Below, piece after piece: positions 23,024-34,451 of a stretch of 64,000 nt of DNA. The notes under the pieces are model-generated. The model was not told the DNA's origin. It saw only the letters and a program-made list of their open reading frames with translations, and ran no database searches. Every line of letters starts with the position of its first letter. Position 1 is the stretch's first letter. The stretch comes from Diphasiastrum complanatum (taxonomy: Eukaryota > Streptophyta > Lycopodiopsida > Lycopodiales > Lycopodiaceae). Made by a program: the position numbers and the translations under genes. The stretch is from the NCBI GenBank assembly GCA_029204225.1, contig CM055095.1, positions 38,425,305 to 38,489,304 on the forward strand, given 5' to 3'.

Positions 23024-24522
23024 ACTGGAGTCACAGTCTAGCTACCATTGATTGTGTGAATGCCAATTGTTGTGCTCAACATCAGGATAATTGTACCTCT
23101 CCACACCCGATCGATCACGACCAATTACCTGATCTAGATACATGCATCATGAATATCAATTTTGTTGATATTCTCCCACACCATGATGAGCTACTAAATG
23201 TTGCATGGCTACCTACTAATGAATCAGATGACTTATTCATTGATGACGAGAACGTCTTACGAATTCAGAATTGCCCAGAAGATATGGACATTTCTGATAT
23301 TCAGATCCTCAACTATATGGAAGCACTTTCCCCGAAGACCTATCCGCAATATGCTTCCAAGGTGGAATCAGTTGCCAAGGTTGCAAGTGAAAAACCTGAG
23401 ACAAAATTCTACCGTCCCAAATGCCCACACTATCCATGGGATCTCTGTGAGGAGGAGACTATCTTTCAAATTGATGACAAGATCCTCCATGACATACCAA
23501 CTGTCTCTCCACCACCAAAACCTCAGCTACGTGGTCATACTATGAAAGAGAAAATGAAAAAACCACTTCAAATTCAACCGTCGGGTGACCTCACAACTGT
23601 TCGAGAAGTTCTTGAGATTGCCTCTAGCCCTACACCCATCCCCAAAAAAGCACCATCTCGGCAAGATAAAGACACGGCCCCCCTCGAATCTCCAGCCCAT
23701 GATGTCCCTGCATACTTTAAGGACTATACGATCGAGGATGTCACAATCAAATTACCCCAAGCTCAACGTGAGTCCACTGGTAATTCACCTACAAAGGCCA
23801 TGCACAAACCATAACCCTTTCCCTGAGTGAGCCAAATGAAACCAACGAATATCTTGTCTACATCAGAGCTCATCTCAATCGTGAACAATGAAGACAGCTT
23901 GAAAAGCTCCTTTGAAAATATCGACATATCTTTGTCTGGACCTATAAAGACATGAAAGGCGTCTCACCCGAAGTAGATGTGCATCGTATCCCACTTAAAT
24001 CGGGTGCGAGGCCCACTGCGAGTCGTTCGTACAGATGAAATCCCACCTATAAGGCCAAGATCAAAGAATAACTTTTAGATGCGAGATCTATATATGAAAT
24101 TGAATATACTGAGTGGGTCTCCCCAATTGTCATCGTCCCCAAGAAAAATGAAAAACCCGGATCTATGTCAATTTTAAGAAACTTAACCCTGTCACTGAAC
24201 GTGATCATTTTCCATTACCTTTCGGAGAATCCATCTTAGAAAATCTAGTAGGAGATGAGGCTTACTCCTTCTTAGATGGCTTTAGCGGATATAATATGAT
24301 CCAAATCGCTGAAGAAGATCAACACAAAACCGCCTTTGCCACAAAATGGGGAACCTTCTGTTGGAAAGTCATGCCTTTTGGGCTCTGCAATGCTCCTAGC
24401 ACCTTCCAACGTGTTATGCAAGCGGCCTTTTCTTAGAAGGGCGATACCTTAGAAGTTTACTTGAACAATTTAGGAGCACATTCCGAAGAAATTCGTCATC
24501 TGTCTGGGTAACCCATGGTATT
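23024..24522 (+). pseudogene. Element C: pre-RT linker and reverse transcriptase, inactive
   Basis: The linker frame (23056-23814) is open and acidic. From about 23830 the RT can be followed across several frame changes: WVSPIVIVPKK (about 24114), YSFLDGFSGYNMIQIAEED (about 24264), CWKVMPFGLCNAPSTFQRV (about 24360). The catalytic box reads YLNN (24458-24469) in place of YLDD, both Asp codons changed to Asn. About 30 residues between the YLDD region and GHIISRNG are missing near 24509. It cannot polymerise DNA. Confidence 0.83.
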
Positions 24523-25278
24523 GTGTTAGGACATATTATCTCACGAAATGGCATTGCCATTGATCCTGAAAAGATCCTTATCATTCAAAATCTACCGGAA
24601 CCGCATACGATACATGAAGTTTACTCCTTCCTTGGCCACGCCAACTACTATCGATGCTTTATTTTCGATTTCGCTAACAAAGCCTGCTTAATCTACAAAG
24701 TAGTTGTAGTTCCCAAATGGACGGATGAACAACACGTCGCCTTCAATCAACTCAAAGAAGCCCTTACCAAAGCACCCATCCTCGGGGCTCCTGATTATTC
24801 TAAAGAATTCCATGTGCATACCGATGCATCCAAGTATGCCATTGGAGCCGTGCTCACCCAACCGAGAGAATTCAAAAAGGATTACCCAATTCGTTTTCTT
24901 AGTCGACAACTGATACCTGCTGAGGTCAAGTATACCACCACCGAACGCGAAGCCTTGGCAATGGTATATGCGGTTCAGAAGTTTCACCATTATCTTCTAG
25001 GAAAAATCTTTGCATTCTTCACTGATCATCAAGCATTGTTGTATCTCATCAACAAGACCTGCACCACAGGTCGTATTACTAGATGGATCCTACTATTGAG
25101 AGAATTTGAGTTTAGGATCGTGGTTCGTAAGGGAGTTCAGCATTTTTTGGCAGATTATCTATCTCAAATCCCTAACCTTCCTACCCCTGATCAAGGTGTC
25201 AACGATGATTTACAGATGCAATCCTTTTTCAAGTTGACTCTACACCTGTATGGGCTAAGGAAATTACCTCATATTTAA
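24523..25278 (+). pseudogene. Element C: RNase H, intact frame
   Basis: An open frame of 251 codons. It starts at the RT thumb (GHIISRNGIAIDPEK), continues through the connection, and contains RNase H with its four carboxylates: Asp in FHVHTDASKYA, Glu in TTEREALAMVYAV, Asp in FFTDHQALLYL and Asp in LADYLSQIP. This is the best preserved enzymatic part of element C. It is a domain of a polyprotein, not a separate gene. Confidence 0.85.
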
Positions 25279-26510
25279 CTTCAGGGCAAATGGATCCTTC
25301 CTTCTCTAAACCCGAACAACGAGCGTTGGTCCTCAAAACTAAACCTTATACGTTAATTGCAGGACAACTCTACAAGCAAGGGTTAGATGGAATTATCCGA
25401 CGATGTCTTACTGAAGGAGAAATCCCCTCTGTATTTCTCTCTCATGAAGGTATTGGTGCCGGCCATTTCTCTTATGAAACAACTGCTAAGAAAATTCTCT
25501 TGGCCGATTTCTGGTGGCCAACACTCTTCGAGGATACGCACAATTACACTAAGGCTTGTGATGTCTGCCAATGCACAAAACGCTTTCAAAAAACAGACTA
25601 CATGCCTTTACACCTTGTACCCACTGATCAAGCTTTCCAAAAATGGGAAATTGATTATGTCAGACCTATTAGTCCTGCTGCTCGATAGACACAATCTCGT
25701 TACATCATAGTAGCTATGGACTATTGCACCAAATGGGCTGAAGCAAGAGCTGTTCGCAATGCTGAAGCTCGTTTCACCGCCAAATTTCTCTATGTACAGG
25801 TTATAGTTCGGTTCGATGTCCTCTAGAGCTTATCAGTGATAGGGGAACACATTTCCTTAACTCTGTCATAGCAAATCTTCTTTCCAAATTTTTTGTGGTA
25901 CATCGCAAAAGTTTCCCATACTATCCACGCTGCAATGGCCAGGCAGAATCCACTAATAAAATCCTATGTGGCATTCTCACCAAAACCGTCGAATCCAGCC
26001 GATCTGATTGGGAACTCAAACTCCATGCTGCTCTCTGGGCTTATCGCACTACCCCGAAACGAGCTACAAGCTTAACCCCCTTTCAGCTCACATATGGTCA
26101 AGAAGCCATTATGCTTGTGGAATTCCATATTCCCTCCCTTCAGTAGCCTACAACCTTGAGCTCGATACTCCTCAGAATCTAGCAAATAGGTTATTCCATC
26201 TGGAGCAACTCTGTGAAACACGACGGATCAGCATCCATGCTCAACAAGTCCACAAACGACGACAAAAAGCATGGCATGATTGATCATTGAAACTTAGAGA
26301 TTTTCAGGTGGGCGATAAAGTCCTGCTATACCAGGCCAAAGCCTTCAAAGGCAAACTGAAATTTTCAGGCCAAGGACCTTACGTCATAAATTTTTTTTTT
26401 TGCCTCTGGATATGTTCAACTCCAAACCCTTCAAGGCGATGTCCTCAACACTGTGGTCAATGGGAGTCGACTGAGAAAGTACAACGAACCCTGCTTTTAT
26501 CTTGATATGT
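25279..26510 (+). pseudogene. Element C: integrase
   Basis: The linker frame (25290-25688) includes the HHCC domain (HEGIGAGHF, then CDVCQ at about 25557). The catalytic triad is complete: Asp in KWEIDYVRP (about 25645), Asp in LISDRGTHF (about 25829-25857) and Glu in NGQAESTNK (about 25935-25960). An LRTTPKR-like AYRTTPKRATS block follows. The tail has GPY/F-like FSGQGPYV (about 26363), a run of T that breaks the frame, and ends VVNGSRLRKYNEP (about 26455-26493). Three frames must be used, so it is inactive despite intact active-site residues. Confidence 0.83.
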
Positions 26511-27183
26511 ATAAGCTGCTTTTTCTCAACTGTTTATTATTTTTTTCTTCTTTCTTTTTATTATTTGTATGCCATTTTGACACCATTTTTTGCTGTGATT
26601 TGTTGTTCCACCCATCAAGATACTATCAGATCAGTTTTCTCTGAGAAAGCCACAAAAGTCATTAGTTTCAAACAAAATGTTTTCACATCATCTCAAATAG
26701 AATTCGCCTGACCCCTTTCTTATAGAGAACGATTCATTTTTAGCCTCCGCGAATTCTATCTCAAAAGAAAAATGTCAAAAAAATTAAAAAAAATGACATT
26801 TTCTTCATCAAATATCCATGCTCCGAATTCGCAGACAATTTGCAGGAGCTCAAATTGATCCTCACGATTTCTCTATTACCTCTGCGAATTCTGAGCAGAT
26901 ACATTTTTGCACTATCAGACATTTTCCCTCTTTTGGCCAACACAAATCACTTACAGGAATTCGCGGGCCCTCAGAATGATGTCTCAAAATTCGCGACCAT
27001 TATTACCAGATCGTGGACACTGAGGACGAATTCTGGGTAAAGTTGCGAATTCTTGCCCAAAAAAGTCTATGTATAGGTCTCCACCCTTTCTCCACAAGTT
27101 CATTTTAGATTGCTGCTCTCGAGTTCATGTCAAATTTTACAAAATTTTCAAAATTCTCAAAGCAATCTAAAATCACTGCTGCC
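26511..27183 (+). other. Element C: spacer with GCGAATT/AATTCGC array
   Basis: Non-coding between integrase and the downstream frame. AATTCGC or its complement occurs eight times, near 26701, 26747, 26824, 26883, 26957, 26987, 27024 and 27042. Copies occur in both orientations, so hairpins between them are possible. A pyrimidine-rich, U-rich leader precedes the ATG at 27184. Position and style match the CTTCGCC array of element B, but the flanking bases of the motif differ. Confidence 0.7.
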
Positions 27184-29417
27184 ATGGCTTCTCGTGATTC
27201 CTCACTGAGCTTGCACCACCGTAAACCCCCTCATTCTTATTCAGGGGATATAATCATGATCTCTCTTAAGAATTACACCGAGCAGCTCACACTGGCCAAG
27301 GATATCCTCACCAACCTTGGTTTTGATCTAACACTTTTCCGAGACCAGCAGAGCGAGAGCCTCATCTGAGCAGCTTACTCGACCTATTCGGATGAGTTCC
27401 AAACTTTTTGGCTTACAACCAAGACTGGCAGGTATTCTATTATCAATGTCTCTCCGGGGGATCTTTAGAGTGTCAGCTTTCCTAATCTAGGAGAGACAAT
27501 CCATGGCAAGGGCACCAGTTATGATGCCAAGTACTTCACCAAGTTTCTGATAGACGACGACAAAACCATTGCCCAAACCAACGACGGGATCGCTATCCGA
27601 CTCATCACAGATCCCCATCTACGGGCCACCTCAGAAATCATTGTCACCATGGCTGCAGTACATACCACCAAGATGGATCGCATCCCACCGAGCAATCTCT
27701 TCTCTCTAACCCTCACCATGGACGACCCCACTCAAAATTATAAGTGGGCTGAGAAGGTAGCGGAGAAGCCGTGCGGAGTCCTGAAGGGAAGGCAGTCAGT
27801 ACCGAAGCAGATGTCCCAGAAGACATTCTATCCAGCGACATCGGGGTAAAATATGTTGAATCCGGAGGGAGTCTTAAACCATCTCAGGTCCCAAAGGAGG
27901 TCCTAGAGCAGCAGGTGGCCTTACTTCACCAGGCCCAACAACGTCGAAAAGTAGTAGCAGCAGCAGCAGGCAACTCTAGAACGACAAGCACTTCTGGCTC
28001 TGATCCTATGGGCGTGATTCCGTCCACACAGACAATTTCCTCTCCATCACTTGCTCTCACAATCCCACCACCACCCCCACCATTTACTATCACCTCCACA
28101 TCCTCACTAACTCTCAACACGGGCTTCCCTTTCACACTTCCACAAAAGCCCTCGACTGTACAAATCTCCACCCTACTTGACTCCACAGTCAACGTAGATG
28201 ATTTTGCCTTACAATTACTAACTGCACTCCCATCAACCACTGTCACCACTAACCCAATCCCACAATCTCCGCCACATAGTCTCTCCCCACCCCTCAATCC
28301 ACAATCATCCCTCCCTGTCTTTCCTACACCTCCGTCTAGCCCTGCTCCTGATTTTCTACCATTTAACCCCATGCCGTATCCTAACTACACACGCAACCTC
28401 CCTGACATTGGTCCTTGGGAGCAGCTACCCCTTACAGCCCAAAAAGCGGTATGGTTGGTGAATGAGCTCCAATACAGTATATTCGGCACCCTAGGGGGAC
28501 AACACACTATGCGGCAATTCAACGATGGTTCTATGGCGCGCCTTCAGAAAGAAAAAACAAGGCTGGAGGAGGAAACCAAACAACAACAGCTGCAGATCCA
28601 AAACCTCACAGATTACAATCAACAATAGCAGCAGATGCTAATCCATCTCCAAAACCAGTTCCAACTAAAGGTATCCAACATGTAGCAAACCATCTATACT
28701 CTCAAAGCCGAGAAGGATGAGGTTGTAGCAGATTTACAAGCAGCACGTTTCTCTATGAAGAAACAGTTGGAAATGGTGGACTTCAACGACTTCGCACCAC
28801 CAGTTGTCCCTGAGGGAACGACCATTCCAATGGTGGCCTATCAAACACTGGCCCAAAAGCTGAAAGCCACGACAGAGCAACACGCAAAATTACAACAATC
28901 ATACATTGCTTCCGTGAGGCCCTAAACCAACACATAGCCACCCTGGAAGAACGCTTAAAGGCTGCTGCCCAGTCGACATCGTCGATTCATGCAGAGCATG
29001 CCCAATTTCATGATTCGGGGCACCACTTTGATGGACCTGATGGTGGAGATGGCGCAGGATTTCAACAGCCTCCTCTTGCAACTCAAGGCTCTGCATTTCA
29101 AAGCCAACCCCTGGGGCAAGGAGCTCAAACACCAACCAATCCATCGGGCTCTGGGGGTACCAGCACCCAACATTTTCTTTTCCCTTCCACCGCTTCTAAC
29201 CCCCTTGACAACACTAACTCCACCTTCATTCCACGACACTTTTCACCTGAATCACAACGCATTGCAGAAGCTAACCTCTCGCCTCCTCTATCTCCTGATC
29301 CCAATCCACAAATCGCACACGAGATTGCCTATGAAGCCCCCACCATCCAGCACAAAATCATGCCCACAGAACCAAGCAAGGAGTTGTGCGTCTCTCAGGA
29401 GTTTGCAAAGAAGTACC
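27184..29417 (+). pseudogene. Element C: coiled-coil reading frame downstream of integrase, part 1
   Basis: Starts at ATG 27184 (MASRDSSLSL). The N-terminal domain has about 190 residues. After a frameshift near 27770 comes a long Pro/Ser/Thr linker (about 27970-28370), then NELQYSIFGTLGGQ, a coiled coil (about 28530-28980, MARLQKEKTRLEEETKQQ) and a second frameshift near 28920. A Gln/Ser/Pro-rich part ends in SQEFAKKY at 29417, where element D is inserted. The continuation lies on the minus strand at 44532-44142. All in-frame stops (27367, about 27466, 28626, about 28682) are TGA or TAG at former CGA or CAG codons. The order of parts equals that of element B. Function unknown. Confidence 0.62.
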
Positions 29418-30448
29418 TGTTGTAAATTTACCTTTACAAGCTTTACTTCCGGCGCCATCGGCACCAGCTATGTCCCCGGCGCAAGCAGCGCCCCTGCTGC
29501 TCCCGGCGCCACTGTGACCAGAATCCAGCCGGCACCAAGTTCTTATGGCTGAAAATCTTTGATCGGTTCTAGCGGAGTCCAGAGAGCTCAGATCGATGTG
29601 AAATCACCTCACACGATCTAGGCATGATTAAAGGAAGCCTGGGGATCATTAAAATCTAGAGAGAGAAAATCACTTTCTAGAAAGAGAAAATCCTAGAGAG
29701 AGAAAAACGTGCTTTACCAGCTTGGGTAGAGTGCTTGGTATGAGGGGGGGTGCCGAATCACACCAATACTATAGGGGAGTGCGGGTTGCGACTCAGGACG
29801 AGCTCCAACCAAGTCTCAGCCCCACTTGCTGGAATGTTGTCATGGCTCTCGCCTTGGCATGCTAGCGCCCCGGAGACTAGGGTCGGTCACACACTTGAAA
29901 TGTAACCTTCTTAGATTTATCAATAAAGTGGAATTTTTCTCAAACTGACTCTGATTACCTTCTGGGTTTCAATGTTCGGTAAAAGCGCCAGTTGTAAGGC
30001 CACTTCAAAATTTTTAAGTTGGCACATAGTTGAGGGTCATATCCCAAGATGCCAGCGGTATGCCGTCGGGACCATTCGGTCCAGTGGCGCCAGCGGTATG
30101 CTGTCGGGACCATTTGGTCCAGGAACTGGTTGTCTCCATATCTGTCGCAGCTTGTGGTTCTCAGTGTTCCTTGCATGAACGTGAATGGGTTAAGCTCTTG
30201 GGGAACGGGCTCTAACCTGTCGGCTGAGTTGGATGGCTTGCTTGAGTGGAAGTTACCTGTTTATGGCTGTCCAGTCTGGCATGGCGCCAGGTTGGATCTC
30301 AATGTTGGTTTTCGGAACTTCAAGTTGGTTAAGTCTGATCGTTGTTGGTGAGCTGGCTGCTTGTATGTCAAGTGGGTTTGGATGGCAAGAGTTGAAGGCT
30401 GAGAAGCTAAGTCGTGTTTTTCGGCTCCCTTTGGGATGCCTGCGCTAC
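29418..30448 (+). mobile_element. Element D: 5' LTR
   Basis: 1031 bp, from TGTTGTAAAT to CGCTACA. The LTR pair is shown by the second copy starting at 32789 with TGTTGTAAAG, similar throughout. The 5' flank GTACC (29413-29417) pairs with TTACC (minus strand 44532-44528) as a 5 bp target duplication with one change. It has a cluster of GGCGCC hexamers near its start (29450-29500), AATAAAG at about 29923 and a 35 bp tandem pair beginning GCCAGCGGTATGC near 30050-30122. It interrupts the downstream reading frame of element C. Confidence 0.88.
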
Positions 30449-30450
30449 AT

Positions 30451-30463
30451 GTGGTATCAGAGC
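30451..30463 (+). promoter_or_regulatory. Element D primer binding site (tRNA-iMet)
   Basis: TGGTATCAGAGCC lies two bases after the LTR end and is complementary to the 3' end of initiator tRNA-Met, the usual primer of copia elements and many of their non-autonomous derivatives. Confidence 0.92.
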
Positions 30464-32788
30464 CAACTGGCCAGTCAGCTATGCGGATCTCACGGAAATG
30501 GCCACAATTTGGGGTTCATCAAGACAACTGGTGTGCAAGGTGCTGCCCACAGTGTAAGCACGGGTGCATCCATGGTTGGGGTGGTCGGCAGAACGGGGCA
30601 CTTGATGAGTCAAGGTGCTGTCCTTGAGGTGTAAGCACGGTCAATTCTCGTGGTTCGGGCCTGGCGCTGTCTGCACGTAGGACAGATGAGGCAGTGTGCT
30701 ACCATTAGGTTGGTGTAAGCACGGTCTGTGCCTTGTGGGGTGCGGGACGACATATTTGAACTGTACGGGTTAACCATTGATATAGAGATGCTGCTCGAAT
30801 TCGGGTGTAAAGCACGGGTGGTTAGCTGCCGGTGCGAGATAGCTGTTGATCATTTAGCTATAAGGGCTATCGACCAAAAAGTGGTGGGACGTGACTAAGG
30901 CAATGTGTTGCTTAATGGTGAAAGCACAGATAGTTGGAGGGGTGTCCTATGTGGGCTAATTCTATGATCGATTTGTATGGGCGTGGCCAGGCAAAGGTCC
31001 GTTGGCAGGACCATCTCAAAGGGGGACCTTGTCTTTGTTACTTGTTAGTAAACCTGCATGAGTGTCTTACTTGTATGTATTCGTGTTGAGTCTTAGTACT
31101 CGTGCTTTGCCTGGTTTGCATGATTGCTTGTGATACAAGGAGCTGATGGCTCGAGAAGGAACCTTTCTTTTGAAGGCTGATACCATCAAACAAAGAGGAC
31201 TACAGAATCTGTGGGGCGGATTTGCAATTCAAGTACTCGCACTTGAATGGCAACAAAATGACTCAATGTTTGCAAAGGATGGATGGCTAGCCTGTTTCTT
31301 GGGTTGGTTTCATTTGCGACAACTCCCACCAGACGCAAGCATAAAGTCAAAAGTTGGAAAGGGCAATTTCAGGGGAGATCTTCTATGGAGCAGTTGGTCT
31401 TCATTTTGGGATGGCCACCTTCGGAACTGAAAACTCATTGAGCATGGGTGATATCCAGTATCAGTTGGGTTTTTCCTCAAAGGGGAAATACTAGGATCCT
31501 CTTCAGAGATTGGCAACAAGTTGGATCGAGCCATAATCCTAGCAGATGGGAAGCAAAGTGTTGGAAAGGCTTTTTGTCCGAAGAACTCTACTCTAAGTCC
31601 GATCAGTTGATTTTATAAGTGGAGGGGAGCTATCACACACACCTCTCTCTTGGGGCAAATTTTGAATGAAAGTTGATCAAAACGAGGGAAAATCCAAGGT
31701 GACCTAGCCATACTCACACGAGGAGACTGGCGAACTTTGGACCTAATAAGTTGACAAGTTTTTGTTGTGGAAAGGAAAGCTTGTTATAGGCTTTCTTTGG
31801 ACCAGCAATGATGAGGAAACATATGAGTACGCTGGCTTGTGTTACGTGTAAGGTAGCTGATCAATGAAGGAACTGTAAAAGTTGAGTCTTGCATGAGAGA
31901 CTTGGTATTTCGAACGGACGCTAAGGGACAGTTCGCGTTGAGATCGGACTAGTGCAAACTCTGGGTACATGTGTCTGATTCAAAGAGAGTTACTTGAAGC
32001 CAAGCTCGATGTACACTTCTTGTTTTGACTGTGAGGCAACTAACCAGTGATGGAATTGTGAAAGTCAAGTTTTGTGCGACGGACATGGTGCTTCAAACAA
32101 ACGCGAAGAGATAGTTCAGATGCGGATCAAACTGGTGCGACCCTTTGGCTTTCCACGAGGTCAATGGTTACATTTGGGCTGATTCAAAGAGCTACTTCAA
32201 GCTAAGTGAGAGGTGCATTGTGGAGTACTCAATCTTTGCCTACCTTAAAGAGCCAAGATGGAAAAGTATCAAGATCAGGTTGGGACAAGGAGAGAAATCA
32301 AGGTGCAGAAGCAACAAGGCACGGAGTGGACCATAAAGTGGGCAATCAAACGATAAATCCTTTGGCTCAGGGAGCCTTGATACCTGTGCGGAACTGATCA
32401 AATCTGGAGCTCAGGGAGCTCAACACAAAGTGCGTCAAGGACAAATCAGGAGCTCAAAGGAGTTCCAAAGTCGAAAGTCAGAAGCGATAGGATGAACATT
32501 TCAAAGAAAGGCCTTTGTCACCAGTTAATAAGGTCCTTGGGTTTTACGAAAGCGATATCAAATCCACGCTTTTTCCAGACAAAGATATATTTTCAAGTTA
32601 TGTAATTTTTCAGTACAAAGAGTTGAGCCTCCGACTTGTGGTGTGCCAGCTTCAATGTTAATAAAAAGTGGCCAGTAAATTGAGTATTGTGCCAAGTAGC
32701 TTAAATGTATAGTTATTTTGATTGGGAGACACCTTTACTTTAATCTGACATCTGATGAGGACATCAAATTTTATAAAGGTGGGGTGGA
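30464..32788 (+). mobile_element. Element D: internal region, non-coding (LARD-like)
   Basis: About 2.3 kb without gag, protease, integrase or RT in any frame. The longest frames (about 90-130 codons) resemble nothing and start in the LTR. Five copies of GTGTAAGCACGG or close variants lie at 30551, 30628, 30712, 30803 and 30917, spaced 77-114 bp, so the 5' third is a decayed repeat array. It ends with a polypurine tract AAAGGTGGGGTGGA (32775-32788). Such LTR elements depend on proteins of other elements. Confidence 0.8.
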
Positions 32789-33865
32789 TGTTGTAAAGCT
32801 ACCTTTACAAGCTTTACTTCCGGCGCCATTGGCGTCAGCTATGTCCCCGGCGCCAGCAGCGCCCCTGCTGCTCCCGGCACCAATGGCGCCGGCGCTGCTC
32901 CTGGCGCCACTGTGACCAGAATCCAGCTGGTGCCAAGTTCCTATGGCCAAAAATCTTTGATCGGTTCTAGCGGAGTCCAAAGAGCTCAGATCGATGTGCA
33001 ATCACCTCACACGATCTAGGCATGATTAAAGGAAGCCTGGGAATCAATAAAATCTAGAGAGATAAAATCACTTTCTAGAAAGAGAAAATTCTAGAGAGAG
33101 AAAAACGTGCTTTACCAGCTTGGGTAGAGTGCTTGGTATGAGGGGGTGTGCCGAATCACACCAATACTATAGGGGAGTGCGGGTTGCGACTCAGGGCAAG
33201 CTCCAACCAAGTCTCAGCCTCCTTTGCTGGAATGTTGTCATGGCTCTCGCCTTGGCATGCTAGCGCCCCGGAGACTAGGGTTGGTCACACACTTGAAATG
33301 TAACCTTCTTAGATTTATCAATAAAGTGGGATTTTTCTCAAACTGACTCTGATTACCTTCTGGGTTTCAGTGTTCGGTAAAAGCGCCAATTGTAAGGCTG
33401 CTTCAAAATTTTTAAGTTGGCACATAGCTGAGGGTCGTATCCTAGGACGCCAGTGGTATGCCGTCGGGATTATGCGGTCCAGTGGCGCCAGCGGTATGCT
33501 GTCGAGACCATTTGGTCCAGGAACTGGTTGTCTCCATATATGTCGCGGCTTGTGGTTCTGAGTGTTCCTTGCATGAACGTGAATGGGTTAAGCTCTTGGG
33601 GAATGGGCTCTAACCTGTCAGCTGAGTTGGATGGCTTGCTTGGGTGGAAGTTACCTATTTATGGCTATCCAGTCTGACGTGGCGCCAGGTTGGCTTCCAA
33701 CGCTCGTGATGAAGCTGTCAGTTGGTTAAGTGATGTAAGTCAGACTGCTTGCTTGGAATGGATGTTACTCGTTTGTAACAAAGCTTCGACTTAGTTAAGT
33801 TTGATGTATGTCAGGCGGCTTGCTTGGAGGGAAGTCACCCACATCAGGACCTCCAATCTGGCATG
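32789..33865 (+). mobile_element. Element D: 3' LTR, left portion, cut by inversion
   Basis: It begins directly after the polypurine tract and is similar to 29418-30283. It contains about 211 bp more than the corresponding part of the 5' LTR, because units with GGCTTGCTTGG are repeated between about 33630 and 33865. It ends at CTGGCATG (33858-33865), the left breakpoint of the inversion. The missing right portion of 165 bp is on the minus strand at 44697-44533. Confidence 0.88.
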
Positions 33866-34443
33866 CCAACATTGGAAGATGGCCAAGACAGTTCTAATAT
33901 ATGTATCTTCTACTCAAGATTATGGTTTATTGTACAAGAATGAAGATTTAACCATTGTTGGCTATTCATATTCCGATTTTGCAAGTGATAAAATGGATAG
34001 AAAGTCCATTAATGCATATACTATCTTTCTTGGAGGCAATCTTGTGTCTTGGCTTTCAAAGAAGCAGGATACCATATCTTTATCATCTTGTGAGGCCGAG
34101 TACAAAGCACTCACTACAACAACTAAAGAGGTGCTTTGGATCAAGAGGTTAATCATGGAGCTAAATTGCATCAAAGAGGATGATCTTCCTTTGATCAAAT
34201 GTGAGAACATATCGGCACAAGCTCTTGCAAACAATCCTATTTTTCATGCAAGAAGCAAGCATATAGAAGTGGCACACCATTTTGTAAAGGAAAAGATCAT
34301 TGGAGGTGAAATCAACTTAGAACATGTCGACACATCTTCGTGTATTGCTGATCTTCTCACAAAGCCACTTTGCAAAAGTGCCTTCTCAAAGCATAGGTCT
34401 AATCTTGGTCTTATCTCAAGATCAATGCTTGATCCACATTAGA
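33866..34443 (+). pseudogene. Element E: RNase H (3' half of copia pol), displaced by inversion
   Basis: The open part reads HWKMAKTVLIYVSSTQDYGL, then GYSYSDFASDKMDRKS, then SSCEAEYKALTTTTKEVLW and HARSKHIEVAHHFV, ending LLTKPL and a stop at 34441. This is Ty1/copia RNase H. The first catalytic Asp of the usual D-x-D pair is Tyr here. It has no RT before it on this strand. The RT it belongs to lies at 44698-45560 on the minus strand; the two join in phase if the block 33866-44697 is flipped. Confidence 0.9.
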
Positions 34444-34451
34444 TACATTTT

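Noticed and set aside
27926-28372. A Gly/Val-rich 148-residue protein on the minus strand
   Set aside because: It is the antisense of the Pro/Ser/Thr linker of the element C downstream frame.
29450-29520. GGCGCC hexamers in the D LTR as a second tRNA-Asp primer site
   Set aside because: They lie near the LTR start, lack the following GTTGCC, and the D element has a clear tRNA-iMet primer site.
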